64,000 nucleotides of DNA from a bacterium 1XD42-1 (GTDB lineage Bacteria; Bacillota; Clostridia; Oscillospirales; Ruminococcaceae): contig RAZJ01000004.1 of NCBI GenBank assembly GCA_003612625.1, positions 62,001 through 126,000 of the forward strand, written 5' to 3'. Position 1 is the first letter of the stretch, and every line of letters begins with the position of its first letter. The notes under the pieces were generated by a model, which was given only the letters and a program-made list of their open reading frames with translations, was not told where the DNA came from and searched no databases. Below, one piece after another: positions 59,521 to 64,000 of this stretch. A program made the translations under genes and the position numbers.

Positions 59521-62500
59521 TTATTTTTTGGGTGTACAGGCAATTTCTCCTGTATCAGCACAGACCAGGTAAGTGGAATCCTGGACTGCGTCCGTATCAT
59601 AGGCCCGCTGGGTATAATAGACAATTTGTACCGTTCCTTTATCCCTGCTGTTATGATAGAAATCAAAATAAAGCTTTTGTCCTTCCTGACGGCTGCTGAT
59701 CCATATTTGGTTTGAGTCATTTTCCTTGACAGAATGCAGGCGGAAATTGGAAGGCACCCAGTCGCTGACCTGGTAGAGGCCATAAGAAGCTTTATCCTGC
59801 AAAGTAATTGTAATGGTATTTTCTGTTTTGCCGCCGCCAATATCTTTTGCTGTCTTGGAAACGGAAAATAGATCGGTCAGTTTTAAAGCGGTTTCTTCCG
59901 GTTCCCCTACATAGTAGGCCATAGCCGCTACCCCTTCCGGCACATCATGGAGCGCAAAATCTTCCAATTCTTTTTTGGAAAGGGATACAGACAGGCTTCC
60001 TGTTTTGCCTAAATCTACAATAGTATCGGCACTTCCTGCTGTATAGGAAAATTTCAAAGGCGCTGGGGTTACAGCATAATTTTTAATATACACCATACAA
60101 GGGAACAAACCTTCTGTCATCCAAGGCTCCTGGGAAAAATATTTGGCATAGCCTTCCGCATCTTCTAAGCCTAATTGAATCGCCATAGCCCAGGCTAAAG
60201 CAGAAGCTTCTTCATCTTCCCAGGGTTTTCCTACTCCGGAAAGCTTTATGATTCCACCCCGCCGGTCTAATAAAGGCACAATTTGGTTTTCATATAATGC
60301 CAGCGCATTTTCTTTGTCACCGGCCCATGCTAAACCAATTCCATACCAAAGCTGCTCTATCAAGGTAGTCCCTTCCACAGCTTTCCGCTGGTGGATGATT
60401 TCGACAGCTTCCCGGTTCATAGAAGCCAGACCTGCTAAAGCAGCAGCCTGCTGTCTGGGTGAAAAGATTGAATTTTTGGATACATTCCAAAGGTAACGTT
60501 CCGCATCAGGCAAACGGAATTGATCTGGTGCAACCAATACTGATTTTGCGGTCAATATGGGATCCGCGTCATTTCCAGGCCAGTCATAGGCATTGATATA
60601 TTGATGAACGCCTCCGTTTTGGCCCTGGTAAAGGGAAAAATCGTTAGAAGTGCTTAAATAAGCAGGTGTTTCTTCAGATTTCCAGGAACGCAGCAAAGCT
60701 TCTTTTGCAATATTCAAAGCCATATGATCTTCCAACTGGCTTCCCAAATGTAAGGTTAAAGCATTCAGGCAATCATAATATGTTTGGTGCTCCTGGTTAT
60801 AAAAGGTAAGGGAAACCGGATAACGGGAAGCTGGAAATTCTGGTTTTTTATGAGGGTCAAAAGGCTGGTGGACAATCAGTTCCAAATTATTATGAATCAC
60901 AGAAAAGGGGACTTCCATCGTATCACTGCGGCTGCCTAATTTCCCTTTGCAAATAAATTTATAATCTCCTTCCGGCAGCTTGCCAAAAGAAAATGCTGCC
61001 ATATCATTTCCCTGTTTTTGGATGGTTTTTGTTTCACTTATGCCATTGCCTTCTAAAGTTACAGTATAATCGATCGGATTGTCCGGCTCCAAGGCGTCGC
61101 CATACCCTTTTAACAAAAGGGAAACCTCGTCACCCGCTAAGTATTTGGAGCTTACTACCGGCTTAATAAAGAAGGGCAGGGAAACGATAATCTGGGAACG
61201 TCCCTGGCCGCCTTGAAGATCCTCTGCGGCTAAGGAAGTAACACGCCAGGATGTTAAATTGTCCGGTAATTTGAAGCGGACCCGTGCCCGGCCCCAAATA
61301 TCACTTCGGGCTGTATAAAAGAAGGCAGTGTCTTTAAAATCTTTCCGGTACATGTCATAAGCTAATAAGTTTTCACCTTCTCCTTTTCCGCCGTCAGCCC
61401 CCATTCCATAGGGGTCAATATCTCCGGTTAAAGTGGTGTATTTTCCAGTGTAATAATGATAAAACCACATTTGACCATATAATTCTGTCAGCAGATCAAA
61501 GGTTTGTTCCTGCAAGGCAAATACAGCTTCATCCACTACACTGATACACAAATTTGCGGAAACAGGACGCCCTTTGGTATCTGTTACCTTGGCATTTAAT
61601 GTGACCTGGTCCCCCGGCAGATAGGATTCTTTTCCTACTTTTGTTTCGATGTTTAAACGGACACTTTCTGTTTCCATATCAATGGAACAAGAATTGATGG
61701 GGTAAACATCTTTCCCGTCAAAATAAGCTGCTATTAAAAAAACAGTTTTCCCCAGTTCCGGCGTTTCCTCTATCCGGAAATTATTTTTTGTAATTTCCCA
61801 GTGAATGATGTTATCCTGCAACAGCATATAAAGGATTTTTCCTTTTGGATCTGGCAATTCCTGCCCATCCAGGCATAAGGCAAACCGCATTTTCTGACCA
61901 GCTTTGACTTGTACGGTATCCTGTAACATAAAATTATCCCGTTTTTGGACAGGTTCTTTTTCTTTGTCCAGGTAAACATGGAATGAATATCCTTTTGGTA
62001 AAGCTTCTTCTGTTGAGGAAAAACGGTTATAACCATTTGAGGCGTAAGACTGGGATGTAATGGTGCACCGGGGACCTTTGTAGGAAACTTCTGCTGAAAT
62101 ATAAAGACTGGTTTCTGCCCGGCGATCCATTTCGGCTAAATTTTCCACAATGGCTTCCCCGTCTTTTATGGAAAGGGCTAAAGTCCGTTTTTCTGTGGTA
62201 TAATCAAAATATTTTGGATCATATCCCCCATCCCATGGACGGCAATACGTTACCGAAACATCAGCAGAAGTTTCCAAAGAAACAGGCTCTCCTAAAAGAA
62301 TATCATAGCGGGGATCTTCTTCATCATTATAATAATATTCATGGGACAGGTTTTCGATATCCTGTTCTGATTTGATATTTTCTAATGTAATTTGATTGGC
62401 TGTAACGGTTAAACGGGCTTGATCTTCTTCATCAATTTCTACTTTTGTTTTGATAGCAATTTCTCCCGGCAAATAATTATAATGGCCCTGGTAAGTAATA

Positions 62501-64000
62501 TTTTCTCCTTCCCGGGTAATTTTAATGTAATAATAAGCCCGTTTTGGAGTCCAGCTCACAGGATAATCAAAATTCAAACAATCCCCCGCCTTGAAGCGGT
62601 AAACAGCCTTACCATTTTCATCGGTTTGTATGGTTTTAACAGCGTCTAAATTTCCCGTGGAGGGATTGAACAGGCTGCATTCTAAAGTTAAACCAGGGGC
62701 GGGAGTCCCGTCAAAAAAAGTCGGTTCAATGGCAATGGTGACTTCTTCTCCCCAACGGTATAAGGGCTTTTCCGTTTCTGCCGCAATGGTATAAGCAGGC
62801 TTTTGAAATTCGTTGACTTCGATCCATTCTGAATCTAACACTTCTTTCCCATTTTCAGAAGGGAAGGAAACAGAAACCGTATAGGACCCGCTGACTGCTT
62901 TTTCCAGGGGAATGACTCCTTCGTAAACCCCTTCGGAATCAGGCTTTACCTGAACAGAGATATTTGCATTATCGGGATCAAAACAAACCGTTAATTCCTG
63001 GGGAACAGGGTTAGGATTATGGGCATAGGGCTTTAAATATCCCCAGAAATGGATTTCATCAGTAGGCCGGTACAGGGCACGGTCTAAATAAAGGAAAGAA
63101 TAATAACGGTCTTGAGCCATTTCCTCATCCGTTAAAGAAGTCGTTCCATCTGCATAAACAGGGTTCCCGTTTTTATCGTAAATCACAAAGACGGTTGGCA
63201 GGCTGTTGCGGTATTGGGCTTCTTCCGGCGTCATGGAAACTGTTTTTCCGGGAGCGCCTGTAAATGTATATAAAATTTCCCCAGGCTGGATGGCTTCTTT
63301 TCCATCTTCCTGCCAGCAGGGTTTTGGCATCGTCAAAATAGCGGCGCCTTGGGCATCGGTTACAGCGCTGCCTAATTCGGATTCAAAATCCCCCCGTAAA
63401 AAACGGATAGTATATCCGGATAATGGCTCTCCTGTTGCAGAATCATTCAACCAGAATAAAGCCTGTCCTTTGGAGGACTGCATATAAACAGAAGGACTTG
63501 CAATCTGGATTGGCTTATATAAATCAAAAGGTTCCTTTGTTTTGGAATCCTGTAATGTAGTTTTGACGAGATAAAAACCTGGTGACGGCGCAGCAAATTC
63601 GACTGTACTAAGCCCTTCCGGAAAATCCCCCTGCCAGGCATCTGTTTGGGTCATGGTCTGGGGCAGAGCTTTTTCTGCAATGGTTTCAGAAGACGGAGGC
63701 AGTACCGCGCCTTTTCCGGAAAAATCTTCGGATCGTACCGGCGTATGCTTTAAAAATTCCAAATAGGCATCAAAAGCAGAACCTTGTTTGCCTTCTATTG
63801 CGTAAAGGGTTACTGTGCCGGGGCGGCTGCCCCGTCCAGATGTATCCAACTGGTACTCTAAAGAAATTGGGCTGCCGGGCTTTACCGTAGCAATCCTTTG
63901 ATTGGTCATAACCAGAGAAAAATCCCGGTTTTCTGTGGTAAAATCATCTTGTGAAGCGTCTGGGAAGACTGCACCGGATACGGCTGTTAAATTTTGATTC
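59521..64000 (-). CDS. Alpha-2-macroglobulin family protein, thioester-less (5' partial)
   Basis: The frame stays open to the right edge (about 1492 residues visible), so the N-terminus and any signal peptide are missing. Visible are several macroglobulin beta domains (for example DRALYRPTDEIHFWGYLKPY, typical MG3/4 entry), a conserved A2M domain with YTARSDIWGRARVRFKLPDN and TSWRVTSLAAEDLQGG (quoted in part), and a helical TED-like toroid. The CxEQ thioester motif is absent where it would be expected near residues 1110-1150. A2Ms trap proteases; thioester-less bacterial forms are often paired with penicillin-binding protein PBP1C-like genes, which would be off the window. Confidence 0.85.
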   Translation of the reverse strand, partial: NQNLTAVSGAVFPDASQDDFTTENRDFSLVMTNQRIATVKPGSPISLEYQLDTSGRGSRPGTVTLYAIEGKQGSAFDAYLEFLKHTPVRSEDFSGKGAVLPPSSETIAEKALPQTMTQTDAWQGDFPEGLSTVEFAAPSPGFYLVKTTLQDSKTKEPFDLYKPIQIASPSVYMQSSKGQALFWLNDSATGEPLSGYTIRFLRGDFESELGSAVTDAQGAAILTMPKPCWQEDGKEAIQPGEILYTFTGAPGKTVSMTPEEAQYRNSLPTVFVIYDKNGNPVYADGTTSLTDEEMAQDRYYSFLYLDRALYRPTDEIHFWGYLKPYAHNPNPVPQELTVCFDPDNANISVQVKPDSEGVYEGVIPLEKAVSGSYTVSVSFPSENGKEVLDSEWIEVNEFQKPAYTIAAETEKPLYRWGEEVTIAIEPTFFDGTPAPGLTLECSLFNPSTGNLDAVKTIQTDENGKAVYRFKAGDCLNFDYPVSWTPKRAYYYIKITREGENITYQGHYNYLPGEIAIKTKVEIDEEDQARLTVTANQITLENIKSEQDIENLSHEYYYNDEEDPRYDILLGEPVSLETSADVSVTYCRPWDGGYDPKYFDYTTEKRTLALSIKDGEAIVENLAEMDRRAETSLYISAEVSYKGPRCTITSQSYASNGYNRFSSTEEALPKGYSFHVYLDKEKEPVQKRDNFMLQDTVQVKAGQKMRFALCLDGQELPDPKGKILYMLLQDNIIHWEITKNNFRIEETPELGKTVFLIAAYFDGKDVYPINSCSIDMETESVRLNIETKVGKESYLPGDQVTLNAKVTDTKGRPVSANLCISVVDEAVFALQEQTFDLLTELYGQMWFYHYYTGKYTTLTGDIDPYGMGADGGKGEGENLLAYDMYRKDFKDTAFFYTARSDIWGRARVRFKLPDNLTSWRVTSLAAEDLQGGQGRSQIIVSLPFFIKPVVSSKYLAGDEVSLLLKGYGDALEPDNPIDYTVTLEGNGISETKTIQKQGNDMAAFSFGKLPEGDYKFICKGKLGSRSDTMEVPFSVIHNNLELIVHQPFDPHKKPEFPASRYPVSLTFYNQEHQTYYDCLNALTLHLGSQLEDHMALNIAKEALLRSWKSEETPAYLSTSNDFSLYQGQNGGVHQYINAYDWPGNDADPILTAKSVLVAPDQFRLPDAERYLWNVSKNSIFSPRQQAAALAGLASMNREAVEIIHQRKAVEGTTLIEQLWYGIGLAWAGDKENALALYENQIVPLLDRRGGIIKLSGVGKPWEDEEASALAWAMAIQLGLEDAEGYAKYFSQEPWMTEGLFPCMVYIKNYAVTPAPLKFSYTAGSADTIVDLGKTGSLSVSLSKKELEDFALHDVPEGVAAMAYYVGEPEETALKLTDLFSVSKTAKDIGGGKTENTITITLQDKASYGLYQVSDWVPSNFRLHSVKENDSNQIWISSRQEGQKLYFDFYHNSRDKGTVQIVYYTQRAYDTDAVQDSTYLVCADTGEIACTPKK

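Noticed and set aside
1-64000. tRNA, rRNA, transposase, integrase, phage or restriction genes
   Set aside because: None recognised on either strand; the window looks like stable chromosomal backbone with one accessory sugar locus.

Overview
The window reads as a chromosome segment of a low-to-moderate GC Bacillota (Firmicutes), probably an anaerobe. The evidence is the YfmF/YfmH-lgt block, the yicC-remA-gmk-rpoZ-priA-def-fmt-rsmB-rlmN-prpC-prkC-rsgA-thiN block, a PASTA-domain kinase, frequent TTG starts, TTGACA/TATAAT promoters and an HrcA/CIRCE site. The class cannot be fixed from sequence alone. Ribosomal protein L27 lacks the Prp-cleaved N-terminal extension usual in monoderm Firmicutes, and there is a large alpha-2-macroglobulin. 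Both would fit a diderm lineage such as Negativicutes, but no outer-membrane gene is visible. No tRNA, rRNA, CRISPR array, insertion sequence or prophage was seen.

Bases 1-24,600 are dense plus-strand housekeeping genes: two M16 peptidases, lgt, a divergent folD, an unknown Tyr-rich protein, rplU-rpmA, obg, mini-RNase III, a YitT membrane protein, then the long yicC-to-thiN run (RNA processing, nucleotide metabolism, replication restart, translation start, rRNA methylation, Ser/Thr phosphorylation), galM, nfo and a cytidylate-kinase-like protein. Bases 24,640-28,490 are minus-strand: an NSS Na+ symporter with LrgA/LrgB, and a FIST sensory protein with a small partner. Bases 28,800-37,200 are short units: citrate synthase, a cupin, an Rrf2 regulator with a candidate operator, a bactofilin, small membrane proteins, a Cys-rich protein with a TDT transporter, and htpG under a perfect CIRCE.

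The most interesting region is 37,264-49,983, a pentose-type sugar utilisation locus. A divergent sensory-rhodopsin-transducer-like gene faces an operon of a DUF4867-like protein, an L-rhamnose-isomerase family enzyme, an aldo/keto reductase, a complete CUT2 ABC importer, an FGGY kinase resembling L-xylulose kinase, a LacI regulator and a UlaE-like 3-epimerase. Together these match the L-lyxose to L-xylulose to L-xylulose-5-P to L-ribulose-5-P route rather than L-rhamnose catabolism, since no rhamnulose-phosphate aldolase is present. The promoter region carries three identical 14-bp palindromes spaced exactly 63 bp apart, and the LacI gene has no ATG, GTG or TTG start ahead of its DNA-binding domain.

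Bases 50,100-64,000 hold a YtvI-type membrane protein, the pheB-hom-thrB-lysC amino-acid block (lysC with an apparent internal start for a regulatory subunit), a 1270-residue PAS/GGDEF/EAL/GGDEF protein, and a thioester-less alpha-2-macroglobulin running off the right edge.
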